Origin: a bacterium SCSIO 12741
GTDB taxonomy: Bacteria > Bacteroidota > Bacteroidia > Flavobacteriales_G > Salibacteraceae
Reading direction: 5' to 3'
DNA length: 64,000 nt
NCBI GenBank assembly: GCA_024398055.1
Contig: CP073749.1
Coordinates: 3,906,594 to 3,970,593 of the forward strand
This document shows, piece after piece, positions 54,702-62,492 of this stretch; positions within the stretch are counted from its first letter, which is position 1; every line of letters starts with the position of its first letter. The translations under genes were made by a program, and so were the position numbers. Under the pieces are notes generated by a model that saw only the letters and a list, made by a program, of their open reading frames with translations, was not told where the DNA came from and did no database searches.

Positions 54702-55601
54702 TTACTGGATCAGTAAACGATTCTGAAAGACCCGATGGTGCTGGGAATCTTCAATGATTAATTGATAAACTCCAGGTTCAAATGGATCAATGTTAATTTG
54801 CTGTTGAAGGGGACCGGTAAAAACGACTTTTCCTGTGATATCTAACAAGGTCACCCGATACCCTTCCACTAAACTATACGCTGGCCAGATAATATTCACC
54901 TTATCGTACGCTGGATTGGGATACAGACTAAAGGCTTCGTCGTTCAATACTGATTCACTTACCGCAACATACAATTCGGCTTCGCAATCGCCGGAGGTTA
55001 ACTTATAGGATGGTCCACCTGGACTTTCAAAACAGCGCAGATTTCCCGCCGAAGAACCATCGCAGATAATGTAGGTTACTTCAGGATTTAACCCGAGCGC
55101 ATCAGCGTAACCCAGATTTTCATAGAGCACGCTAAAAATGCCATTGATACCTACGTTTAGGCTGGTGAGGTGAAACTTTTTGAGTCCTTTCAATTCTGCA
55201 GGCGTGGTAATGGAATCTACCCGAAGAAGAACGGAGTCCGCATCGTGCCAGTCGTAACGAACCAGAGTGTCTCCTACGTTCACTGTATAATCCGCGTACA
55301 ATTCGAAGTCAGCGGCATGAGGCAGGTAGCGGTAAGCTTTCCCGTTTTCTTCGTAGAAATAGGAGATGCCGAGTGGTCCGCAGGTCAGGTTTCTATCCCA
55401 AACCAGTTTGCTGCAGGTTTTTCCTAAAATCACGGTGTCCTTTACCGCTTCGAGTTTGGTAAAGCCGCTTTCCTTGTCACTACCATACATATCACCGCCG
55501 TAGTAAGCTCCAAAGGTCCATTGGCTTCCGACAGGAACTTGTTGACCAAAAGTTAAAAGACTAACCAAGAGTAGAATTGAAAAGGGAAGGAGCAGTTTCA
55601 T
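54702..55601 (-). CDS. Secreted protein with T9SS sorting domain
   Basis: 299 residues. Signal peptide ends LLTFGQ. Beta-rich domain of about 200 residues with paired Cys (TCSKL, LTCGPLG, ICDGSS, RCFESP) and no enzyme motif I know. The T9SS tail starts FSLYPNPAYDK. Role unknown. Confidence 0.82.
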   Translation of the reverse strand: MKLLLPFSILLLVSLLTFGQQVPVGSQWTFGAYYGGDMYGSDKESGFTKLEAVKDTVILGKTCSKLVWDRNLTCGPLGISYFYEENGKAYRYLPHAADFELYADYTVNVGDTLVRYDWHDADSVLLRVDSITTPAELKGLKKFHLTSLNVGINGIFSVLYENLGYADALGLNPEVTYIICDGSSAGNLRCFESPGGPSYKLTSGDCEAELYVAVSESVLNDEAFSLYPNPAYDKVNIIWPAYSLVEGYRVTLLDITGKVVFTGPLQQQINIDPFEPGVYQLIIEDSQHHRVFQNRLLIQ

Positions 55602-55732
55602 TCCACGAATGTAGAGGATGAAGAGGTATTGGACAAAATTTCTTGGTTTACCGAATAAAGGTCTCCTCCGAATGAGACCTCAGTCGACGTAAATCGTGCT
55701 ACTTTTGGCCCACAAAACACAACCTTGAGACC

Positions 55733-56464
55733 ATGAAAATAGACTTAAGCGATATTTACTTATTAACCTGGGGCGAACTAACCTATTTTGAATTTGAGGT
55801 AAACTTAGGGGTGCAATCCTTGTGGAAGTTTGAGCAGAACTTGACATCGTCGTTAGCCGATTCACTAAGCGAATTCAAACAGGCCATCGAATCAGACGAA
55901 ACGCTTAAGGCACAGGAACCGGAATTTGAAGGGCAATACTTCTATCAGTTTTATGGGCAGGAAGAACAGATTTTAGAAGAGCTGCGCAATCGTCAAAACC
56001 ATGCCTTAACCTTGTCGATATACTCCTTTTTTGAAGGGCAATTGAGATCGATGTGTGGCTTGATTGAGAGCTCTTTTGATTTTAAAATTAAATTGAAGGA
56101 TCTTGGAAGTCAGGAGGATTTAATGCTTTATTGGAACTACCTGACTAAGGTGTATGAGATAAACCCGGGCACTTTGGAGAAGTTCTTTACCCCGATAAAA
56201 CAAAATAAGGTTATCCGGAATGCTATTGCCCACCAAGGTGGCGTACTCAATAACAATCAGTACAAAAAAGCGGATAAAAGAAAGGAGATTGGATTGCAGT
56301 TTCCAGTGGTGCACAACGGGTATAGCATTGAATTTGTAGAATCCCGGTTTTTTCAATTCCTGCTGACCCAAATGGATGAATTTTTGAAAGAGCTTATTCT
56401 TTGTGTTGACAAAAGATACATTGAGCTTACGGGAGAGGAATGGGGTAAACCGGCCGAATCATAA
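55733..56464 (+). CDS. HEPN-like domain protein
   Basis: 243 residues, all-alpha and charged. HALTLSIYSFFEGQLRSM near the middle resembles HEPN first helices. Residues 162-167 read RNAIAH: Arg and His with four residues between, the Rx4-6H motif of the HEPN superfamily. HEPN proteins are often RNases in toxin-antitoxin or defence systems. No partner gene (MNT or SAM-dependent) is next to it; the neighbour is a convergent kinase gene. The start at 55733 follows the T9SS gene by 130 bases. Confidence 0.6.
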   Translation: MKIDLSDIYLLTWGELTYFEFEVNLGVQSLWKFEQNLTSSLADSLSEFKQAIESDETLKAQEPEFEGQYFYQFYGQEEQILEELRNRQNHALTLSIYSFFEGQLRSMCGLIESSFDFKIKLKDLGSQEDLMLYWNYLTKVYEINPGTLEKFFTPIKQNKVIRNAIAHQGGVLNNNQYKKADKRKEIGLQFPVVHNGYSIEFVESRFFQFLLTQMDEFLKELILCVDKRYIELTGEEWGKPAES

Positions 56465-56475
56465 GTCAATCCATT

Positions 56476-57486
56476 TTAAGATTTGTCTTTAATCCGATCA
56501 CTTAAGCTTGAAACCGCTCGAATCACGCACCGTTCCGCATAATTCGTAGATTTCCAATGCCCGGGTGCCCAGCCTTGAAGAAATCGCTCAAAATCTGCTC
56601 TTGCAACCACGTAGAGCGGCCTCCAATCGGCTTCAAGAGCTTCTGTGTCCATATTTGGGTGTTCTTGTCGAACGGTATCTTTAAGGTCCTTGAAATAAGC
56701 ATCCAACAGATCCGATTCCTGAGCAAGGGATAGGTCACCCGGAATGCAGCTCAGTAGATAGGCTACATCTTTCATCCCACATCCGCCGCCCACGTATTGA
56801 AAGTCTACCGCCGCCACACGTCCATCTGGAGCAAAACAAAAATTGGCGTATTTCGCATCTCCGTGCACCAAGGTTTGAAATCGGCTACCTTTCAGGGTTT
56901 GGTGCAACATAGATGCCGCATCTTTGAGTGGACCTGAAGGCATTTTGTCGTACTCCTCGGTACGGGTTTCCAGCTGCCAATAGGTTCCTATCGGCCAAAG
57001 CCCCTTAGTGATTTCTTCAGATTGAGTCTGTAAAAATCGGCTGTGAAAATGAGCCAGCCAACTCAAGCACTTTTTTAGCTCAACAGGGGTGAGGTGATTT
57101 TTGCGCAAAGGATAACCAGCTTGATCCAAATCTTCCATGACCAAGAGCATACCGCCCGAGATCTCTTTATGGCCCAGGTATTGGGGAATTCGACATGAAT
57201 CATCACCTCGTTTAGCCAGATTGGCGTACCAATGGCATTCTACCTCGTAGGACTTCAATTTTCTCTGATGCCCCAATTCACTGTTCCAGCCTCGTGGATG
57301 CTGCGCCCCAAGCGGTGGGGTAATACGTTTAACGATGACTGAATCGTAGGAACTTCCCTGCAGTTTTACCCGTAGCAGGCTACCATAGCCCGACCAGAGC
57401 GATTGTATGATCTCCCATTTTTCAACTGAATCGAAGGAGAGAATGGATTTTAATTCCGTTTCGAGGGATGTTTTCATCGGCCACAA
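56476..57486 (-). CDS. Aminoglycoside-phosphotransferase-like kinase (EcKL/DUF1679-type)
   Basis: 336 residues (or 333 from the ATG at 57477). Kinase fold: VIVKRI, VMEDLD, LVHGDAKYANFCF with the HGD-x4-N catalytic loop and VAAVDFQYVG with the metal-binding Asp. This resembles the ecdysteroid/choline-kinase-like group of APH enzymes. The substrate is unknown. It is convergent with the HEPN-like gene (about 12 bases apart). Confidence 0.88.
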   Translation of the reverse strand: MWPMKTSLETELKSILSFDSVEKWEIIQSLWSGYGSLLRVKLQGSSYDSVIVKRITPPLGAQHPRGWNSELGHQRKLKSYEVECHWYANLAKRGDDSCRIPQYLGHKEISGGMLLVMEDLDQAGYPLRKNHLTPVELKKCLSWLAHFHSRFLQTQSEEITKGLWPIGTYWQLETRTEEYDKMPSGPLKDAASMLHQTLKGSRFQTLVHGDAKYANFCFAPDGRVAAVDFQYVGGGCGMKDVAYLLSCIPGDLSLAQESDLLDAYFKDLKDTVRQEHPNMDTEALEADWRPLYVVARADFERFLQGWAPGHWKSTNYAERCVIRAVSSLSDRIKDKS

Positions 57487-57539
57487 AATTAGGTTTTGTG
57501 AGGATTGAGGTTAACTCAATATCAGACTAAGTAATTTCC

Positions 57540-58007
57540 CTAAAAGGCAGGGCAACCCATCCAATGTTTGGATCTCCGTTTTCCGTTCCGTTTGCGAGGG
57601 TTAAACCAGTGAAACCAGCTCTTTTTAACCTGTTCTTCCGGTTCTGGAACATCACTCACTGAATAAACCGTTACCTGATGGTGCTGTTCATTCTTCGTTT
57701 GAATGGAATCCACCTGAACGGGGTCTACCGTCTGTGCCTGAAGGGGCTTCACGGAAAAGCCGAGGAGTGAAATACCCGTCAACAAGGCAAATGCAAATCG
57801 ATTCCATCCCTTATATCGGGCTGGTGCCTCAAGCTGATCTTCGTTGAAAATGCCACAAAAATGAGGATCTTCAATGGCCTCAATTTCCGCCTGACTTTTC
57901 GCTCGACAGTCGATGAGGTGCTTTTGGCATCCCTTGCAAAAGAAGGCTTGACCATCTTTACTCTTAAGTTGGGATAAGGCTACAGGGCAGGGATGAGGTA
58001 GATGCAT
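57540..58007 (-). CDS. Membrane protein with N-terminal Cys-motif (first of tandem pair)
   Basis: 155 residues. The N-terminus has PCP (Cys7), CKGC (24-27) and CGIFNEDQL (Cys51): the small zinc-binding-type module common at the N-terminus of Bacteroidota membrane proteins, where it reads CxENW...FCxxC...CGRFxxxQL. A membrane helix follows (about 75-92), then a basic C-terminus. Tandem paralogue of the next gene, with conserved GFSVKPLQAQT and PVQVDSIQ stretches. Function unknown. Confidence 0.7.
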   Translation of the reverse strand: MHLPHPCPVALSQLKSKDGQAFFCKGCQKHLIDCRAKSQAEIEAIEDPHFCGIFNEDQLEAPARYKGWNRFAFALLTGISLLGFSVKPLQAQTVDPVQVDSIQTKNEQHHQVTVYSVSDVPEPEEQVKKSWFHWFNPRKRNGKRRSKHWMGCPAF

Positions 58008-58063
58008 TCAAATTCGTTTTTAGTTCTGTTTAAGGTCATTGGCGGTCCATTCATGAGGCAGAT

Positions 58064-58525
58064 TCAAATCCACCCGACCATGGAACCAGCTATTCTTTTT
58101 CTCCGAAAAAGTCTTCTTTTTCGTTTGTGGCGAACCGGAAGAGCTTCTTCCTCAGAGGATTCGTCAATTGCCGGGCTAACCGAGATCACAGTAACTTCCT
58201 GATTTTTCTCCGGCTTGGCCTGAACCGAGTCTACCTGAATAGGTTCGGTAGTTTGCGCAGAAAGAGGTTTCACCGAAAAACCGATTAGGGAAAGCAAGGC
58301 CAAAGCCGAGAATAGCATCTGGTTCCAACCGGAATATCTCTTTTGATCAGGAAGTTGATCGAGATCAAACACACCGCATAGGTCTTTTCCCGCACAAGCC
58401 CGGATTTCCGCCTCAGATTTTCCTCTAAAGTCAACAAGGTTTCGGGCACAAGCCGAGCATGAAAAAGAGCCATCCTTATTCTCCAGGCGAGATAGGGCCA
58501 TTGGGCAGGGGTGTTTGAGTTCCAT
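58064..58525 (-). CDS. Membrane protein with N-terminal Cys-motif (second of tandem pair)
   Basis: 153 residues, about half identical to the neighbour: HPCPMALSRL (Cys7), CSAC (23-26), CGVFDLDQLP (Cys50), the same membrane segment and GFSVKPLSAQT. The C-terminus is basic (KRKRRLFRRKR). The pair looks like a recent local duplication. It sits directly left of the RAYT/REP region. Confidence 0.7.
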   Translation of the reverse strand: MELKHPCPMALSRLENKDGSFSCSACARNLVDFRGKSEAEIRACAGKDLCGVFDLDQLPDQKRYSGWNQMLFSALALLSLIGFSVKPLSAQTTEPIQVDSVQAKPEKNQEVTVISVSPAIDESSEEEALPVRHKRKRRLFRRKRIAGSMVGWI

Positions 58526-58601
58526 AACTGCTTCGTTTTAAGAATGAACAGGAATTAGAAACAAACCGTTTGGCAAAATTCGGATCCAGCAAGCATACAA
58601 C

Positions 58602-58639
58602 GGAAATCGGGTGCGCGTTTAAACGCGCACCTGAGTTCC
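58602..58639. repeat. Palindromic REP-like repeat, copy 4
   Basis: GGAAATCGGGTGCGCG, centre TTTAAA, CGCGCACCTGAGTTCC. Same family as the copies at 13.7-15.1 kb. Lies about 230 bases before the RAYT gene. Confidence 0.85.
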
Positions 58640-58649
58640 CAAAAGTAAA

Positions 58650-58677
58650 CTCTCCGGGAGGTCCACCTCTCGGAGAG
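58650..58677. repeat. Second palindromic hairpin between REP copies
   Basis: CTCTCCGGGAGGT-CC-ACCTCTCGGAGAG: a 13-base stem with one mismatch. It does not share the REP sequence and was seen only once in the window. Confidence 0.55.
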
Positions 58678-58780
58678 AATCCACTCACCATCATCAATAT
58701 TTCCATAAATTAGCTCGTCAAACCAACTTAAACTAACTATGGGCCTCAAGAATCCAATGCATCCAGGCAATACCTATTTT

Positions 58781-58819
58781 CACAATCAGGTGCGCGTTTA
58801 AACGCGTACCTGAGTTGTG
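58781..58819. repeat. Palindromic REP-like repeat, copy 5
   Basis: CACAATCAGGTGCGCG, centre TTTAAA, CGCGTACCTGAGTTGTG. It ends 51 bases before the RAYT start codon. Confidence 0.87.
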
Positions 58820-58870
58820 GTTGATTTCCAAAACTTTAATTGTATACCTTAGCCCTTCAAACCAACCTTT

Positions 58871-59419
58871 ATGTCCGAAAAGTATAAGTTTAGAAATCCC
58901 GATGGGATCTATTTCACTACGTCCACCGTTGTTGGCTGGATCGATTTGTTTACCAGAGAAAACTACCGAAATTTAATTCTTGATTCCTTGCAATATTGCC
59001 AAAAGGAAAAGGGACTGATCATTCATGCCTGGGTCATCATGTCCAATCATATTCATCTTATGGTTAGTAATGATGGTAGGCAAGAATTGGGTGCTGTTAT
59101 GCGAGATTTTAAAAGACATACTAGCGTCCAAATTATCAAAGAGATCAAAGCAATTCAAGAGAGTAGAAGAGAATGGATTTTGGCTGAGTTTAAAAAAGCA
59201 GGAGATCGTATCAAGCGAAACAACGGTTACAAAGTTTGGAGGGATGGCAATCATCCAGTTGAGTTATGGAGCAACGAAATGATAGACCAAAGATTAAATT
59301 ACATCCATTTAAATCCGGTGAAGGCTGGGTTAGTTGCAGATCCAATTCATTATTTGCATAGTAGCGCCAAGGACTACGCCGGTGAAAAAGGAGAATTGCA
59401 GCTCCTTTTAATCGATTAA
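58871..59419 (+). CDS. REP-associated tyrosine transposase (RAYT, Y1 transposase family)
   Basis: 182 residues. Single-strand-type Y1 transposase domain with MSNHIHLMVS, in which His60-Ile-His62 is the HUH metal-binding motif, and the family C-terminus LNYIHLNPVKAGLV. I cannot assign the catalytic Tyr with certainty. RAYTs are usually found with palindromic REP repeats that they are thought to spread; here two copies (58602, 58781) flank it and three more lie at 13.7-15.1 kb. It is a stand-alone gene. Confidence 0.9.
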   Translation: MSEKYKFRNPDGIYFTTSTVVGWIDLFTRENYRNLILDSLQYCQKEKGLIIHAWVIMSNHIHLMVSNDGRQELGAVMRDFKRHTSVQIIKEIKAIQESRREWILAEFKKAGDRIKRNNGYKVWRDGNHPVELWSNEMIDQRLNYIHLNPVKAGLVADPIHYLHSSAKDYAGEKGELQLLLID

Positions 59420-59421
59420 AT

Positions 59422-59484
59422 ACAAAGTCTTTTTCAAAAATGGACCTCCGAAAAAGGCTTAGGGAAACCCAAAAGAGACTTTGT
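59422..59484 (+). other. Inverted-repeat structure just after RAYT stop
   Basis: ACAAAGTCT (59422-59430) pairs with AGACTTTGT (59476-59484); inside, CTTTTTC pairs with GAAAAAG. This may end the RAYT transcript or mark its right boundary. Confidence 0.45.
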
Positions 59485-59505
59485 AAAACTCATAATCAAA
59501 CCCTA

Positions 59506-60660
59506 CTACTCACTCAAAACATTCGCCACATCTTCCATCATTCGGAGGTAAACTTCCCACTCATCGCGCTCCATTAAAAAGACGGTGATTGATGCGTTCA
59601 ATTCGGGAAAGTATTGCGACGTTGTACCCCAAAAACCACCGTGGCCGTAGGCTTCATGTTTGCCCAAAACTCGTCGTTCTATTCCGAGTCTATAATCTGT
59701 TGATCCTGAATCCGGTGTAATGGTTTGAGTGAATATTTTGTTTAGGGTTTCTTTTTGATCAAAAACTTGTCCGCTAAACAGGGCTTGAGTAAAGTGATTC
59801 AAGTCCTTTGCAGTAGCTGCAATTCCACCGCCGCCATATAGGTCAAAGGTAGGGTGTAGGGTATACGTGTTCACCTGATATTGAGTCGCAAATTGTTGGA
59901 CCAAAGGAGGCAAATCCTGAGGCATTTCTTCCAGGCCATGAAACCAGGTATGTTTTAGGTCTAACGCTTCATACTTCAGCAACTTTCGAATGGCCAGCTC
60001 AAATGAAACGTCCAATTGGGATTCCATAATCTCAGTGAGCAATAGGTAATTCACTTCTGAATAGCTAAAGGATTTGCCCGGCGAATCAAGTGGATTTCCT
60101 TCTTCCATCGCCAGGGCTATCTGTTCATCACGAGACCAGTGATAATCTGGGTTTTCGACCGATCGTTTGAGAAATGTTGGAGCCTGCGAATAATCGAATA
60201 ACCCACTTGTGTGCGACAAAAGATGTTGAACGTTAATAGAGTCTGTGGTATATCCCGATCGATTGAGTAATTCCCTGCTGCGTTCAGAAATCAACTCAGT
60301 AATGGCAGATTCCAGTGAAAAGTAGTCCTGTTCGATTAATCGAAGCGTGGCTGCTGCTACATAGGTTTTGGTGTTACTCGCTATCCAGGCTGGGAAATGA
60401 GATTCCAATTGGCGACCGGCCGAATCTGCAGATCCTACTGCACCGCCCCAGAACAAGTGAAGGTCGGGAGCATCAATTTGAAGGATAATGCCCTTCGTAT
60501 TAGGATGATTGGCAAAGGTGGTGTCCAGAATTAGCTGGAATTTCTTTTCCATGGTCAAGGTTTGTTTTTCAGGTTCGGATGAAGGCTTAGAAGTGGAGGT
60601 GCAAGCTCCGAAAATGGCAGTAATGAGAAGAAACGCTGCTATAGATTTCCAATAAGTCAT
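59506..60660 (-). CDS. Serine hydrolase lipoprotein (beta-lactamase class C-related)
   Basis: About 384 residues from ATG 60660, chosen because it opens a lipoprotein signal (Cys20 in FGAC); a longer open frame extends to 60831 but buries it. Catalytic SNTK (Ser95, Lys98), second motif YSEVNY, and a C-terminal HGGFWG-type motif correspond to SxxK, YxN and HxG of penicillin-binding-protein-like hydrolases. Acts in the periplasm or at the surface; substrate unknown (esterase, peptidase or beta-lactamase). Overlaps the upstream small membrane gene by 4 bases. Confidence 0.87.
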   Translation of the reverse strand: MTYWKSIAAFLLITAIFGACTSTSKPSSEPEKQTLTMEKKFQLILDTTFANHPNTKGIILQIDAPDLHLFWGGAVGSADSAGRQLESHFPAWIASNTKTYVAAATLRLIEQDYFSLESAITELISERSRELLNRSGYTTDSINVQHLLSHTSGLFDYSQAPTFLKRSVENPDYHWSRDEQIALAMEEGNPLDSPGKSFSYSEVNYLLLTEIMESQLDVSFELAIRKLLKYEALDLKHTWFHGLEEMPQDLPPLVQQFATQYQVNTYTLHPTFDLYGGGGIAATAKDLNHFTQALFSGQVFDQKETLNKIFTQTITPDSGSTDYRLGIERRVLGKHEAYGHGGFWGTTSQYFPELNASITVFLMERDEWEVYLRMMEDVANVLSE

Positions 60661-60908
60661 ACTGGGTATAACGATCCCAAAATTAAGTAAATAGCCAAGC
60701 CTGCCCATCCCAATTCGATGGCGATAAACAACACCGGATTTTGTTTCCAGCTCACCGTTTCGATCAGGTGGGTTTTTCCAGAATAAATGTCGATACCTGC
60801 CCAAAAAAGAAGGGCAAGACCCCATACCCAATACAGGTCATAGATGGTGGCGTATGCCAGTACGGCCAAGGCCAACATGGGTTTCCATTGCCATTTAGAG
60901 GGATTCAT
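60657..60908 (-). CDS. Small membrane protein
   Basis: 83 residues, two to three hydrophobic helices rich in Trp, Leu and Ala. The start overlaps the stop of the Crp-like gene by 4 bases and its stop overlaps the hydrolase start by 4 bases (ATGA/TCAT overlaps). It is therefore part of one tightly coupled operon. No family recognised. Confidence 0.75.
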   Translation of the reverse strand: MNPSKWQWKPMLALAVLAYATIYDLYWVWGLALLFWAGIDIYSGKTHLIETVSWKQNPVLFIAIELGWAGLAIYLILGSLYPV

Positions 60909-61477
60909 GAGCCGCGATTACCCGATCGAATTCTACTAAGGGTTTCAATGCTAATGCCCAGCATCGATGCGATGTGGCCGATTTTGGCCCGCAATTCGAT
61001 TTCTGGAAAATAGGAGAGGAGTAGCTCGTATTTTTCACGAGCCGATAGGAAGTAATACCCGCGGCTAAAATAGTCGAGGAAGGCAAACTGCTCCTGCATG
61101 AGCAAGCGGCCAAAACGGTCCAAATTGGGATAGCTCTTATACAGGCTTTGTAATTGTTCGTGACTAATGGCCATCAATTCACAATCTTCCAGGCATTGCA
61201 CATACTCGGGAGAGGGCTCTTGTCTCAAAAAACTGTACCAACCCGTGGCAAATAAACCTTCTGGATAAATCCAGCTGGTTATTTCTCGAGTGTCTGTTTC
61301 GCTGTACGTGCGAATCAGTCCTTTTTGAATGAAGTACAGGTAGCGAGCCGTTTGATTCGCTTTGATGATGACTTCATTTTTAGCCCCTGAAACGGGTTTA
61401 AAGGCGCTTACTACTGCATCTCTTTCCTCTGCGTTCAAAGAGACCCTTTCTTCTATGTATCCGAGCAATTCTGACAT
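60905..61477 (-). CDS. Crp/Fnr family transcriptional regulator
   Basis: 190 residues. cNMP-binding-like barrel (about 15-125; GAKNEVIIKANQTARYLYFIQKGLIRTY) and C-terminal HTH (AKIGHIASMLGISIETLSRIR). It heads an operon with a small membrane protein and a serine hydrolase, which are its likely targets or partners. Second Crp-like protein in the window. Confidence 0.9.
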   Translation of the reverse strand: MSELLGYIEERVSLNAEERDAVVSAFKPVSGAKNEVIIKANQTARYLYFIQKGLIRTYSETDTREITSWIYPEGLFATGWYSFLRQEPSPEYVQCLEDCELMAISHEQLQSLYKSYPNLDRFGRLLMQEQFAFLDYFSRGYYFLSAREKYELLLSYFPEIELRAKIGHIASMLGISIETLSRIRSGNRGS

Positions 61478-61553
61478 TACTGAGCCAATTTAGATTTTTT
61501 GACTTAGATCAAAACCATTTTTTTCGGCTTCCTTTAGGTTTGCATGGCATCTT

Positions 61554-62492
61554 ATGGTCCAAATTTTATTCGTGAATCGCTTTTTTCTTCCCTTACTGGC
61601 AGTTTTTGTTCTTTCCTTGTCCGCACGTAGCCTTCATGCTCAATACAGCAATTACGACGAAATTTTTCAGGTTTCCGGTATGTCCTTTGGAACAGCCGAG
61701 TTGAATCAATCCAAGTTGTCGATCGATCAGCGGCAATGGGGAATTTCAGGCGGATACGGATGGGATTTAAATGATCGATCCGATCGATTGACTTTGGCCG
61801 CATCTTACGATTACCTTTCGCTGGAGCATGGTGGACCCATAACTCAACCTCTGGACATTCATCAGGTATTTGTGGGGGCCGAGTTTCTCAAAACCTGGAA
61901 GAACCCCTATTGGGGGAGTACCATTTCCGCCTATTTCGGACTCTCTTCCGATTTTGACACCTTGTACAATTCGTCTTTTCAATCGGCCATTACCGGTATG
62001 GTTCATTATGGAAAAAGCAACGACTTAATCTGGTCGGCAGGAATATTTTATTCAGATCAACCTTTCGGACCCTGGGTTTTTCCCATTCTCGGAGTAGACT
62101 GGAAGTTTTCCAAACGAGGGTACCTCTCCTTTTTTCCCATGTATCGTATCTACCTGGAGTACGGTTTAAAGCTCGATCATCTGTACATTGGCCTGGAGAG
62201 CTTGGCCGAAGGAATGAGTTTTAACCTGTCTGAATTTCAAGGGCAAACCGATTCTTATCTAACCACTTTCTCCGACCAATTTCCCTATTATCCTTATAAC
62301 AACACCCTCTTTATAGATTGGTATATCAAGAAGAATTACGTTCTGTTTCTCAAAGGAGGATGGACTCTGGGCCGCGAATTCCGGCACTACACCTCAAATC
62401 ATGATGAACTGACCACCAGCGTGTACAACAGTAGCATTTCCAACGCCCTGATTCTTCAGGCCGGATTTGCCATCCGATTCCGCAAGTTTTAG
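61554..62492 (+). CDS. Outer-membrane-barrel-like protein (DUF6268-type)
   Basis: 312 residues. Signal peptide ends RSLHAQ. Repeated amphipathic beta strands with aromatic ends, ending in Phe (IRFRKF), as in outer-membrane barrels. The family is, as far as I recall, DUF6268. Function unknown. It is divergent from the Crp operon across 76 bases and converges with the heme-binding gene (4-base overlap of stops). Confidence 0.7.
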   Translation: MVQILFVNRFFLPLLAVFVLSLSARSLHAQYSNYDEIFQVSGMSFGTAELNQSKLSIDQRQWGISGGYGWDLNDRSDRLTLAASYDYLSLEHGGPITQPLDIHQVFVGAEFLKTWKNPYWGSTISAYFGLSSDFDTLYNSSFQSAITGMVHYGKSNDLIWSAGIFYSDQPFGPWVFPILGVDWKFSKRGYLSFFPMYRIYLEYGLKLDHLYIGLESLAEGMSFNLSEFQGQTDSYLTTFSDQFPYYPYNNTLFIDWYIKKNYVLFLKGGWTLGREFRHYTSNHDELTTSVYNSSISNALILQAGFAIRFRKF

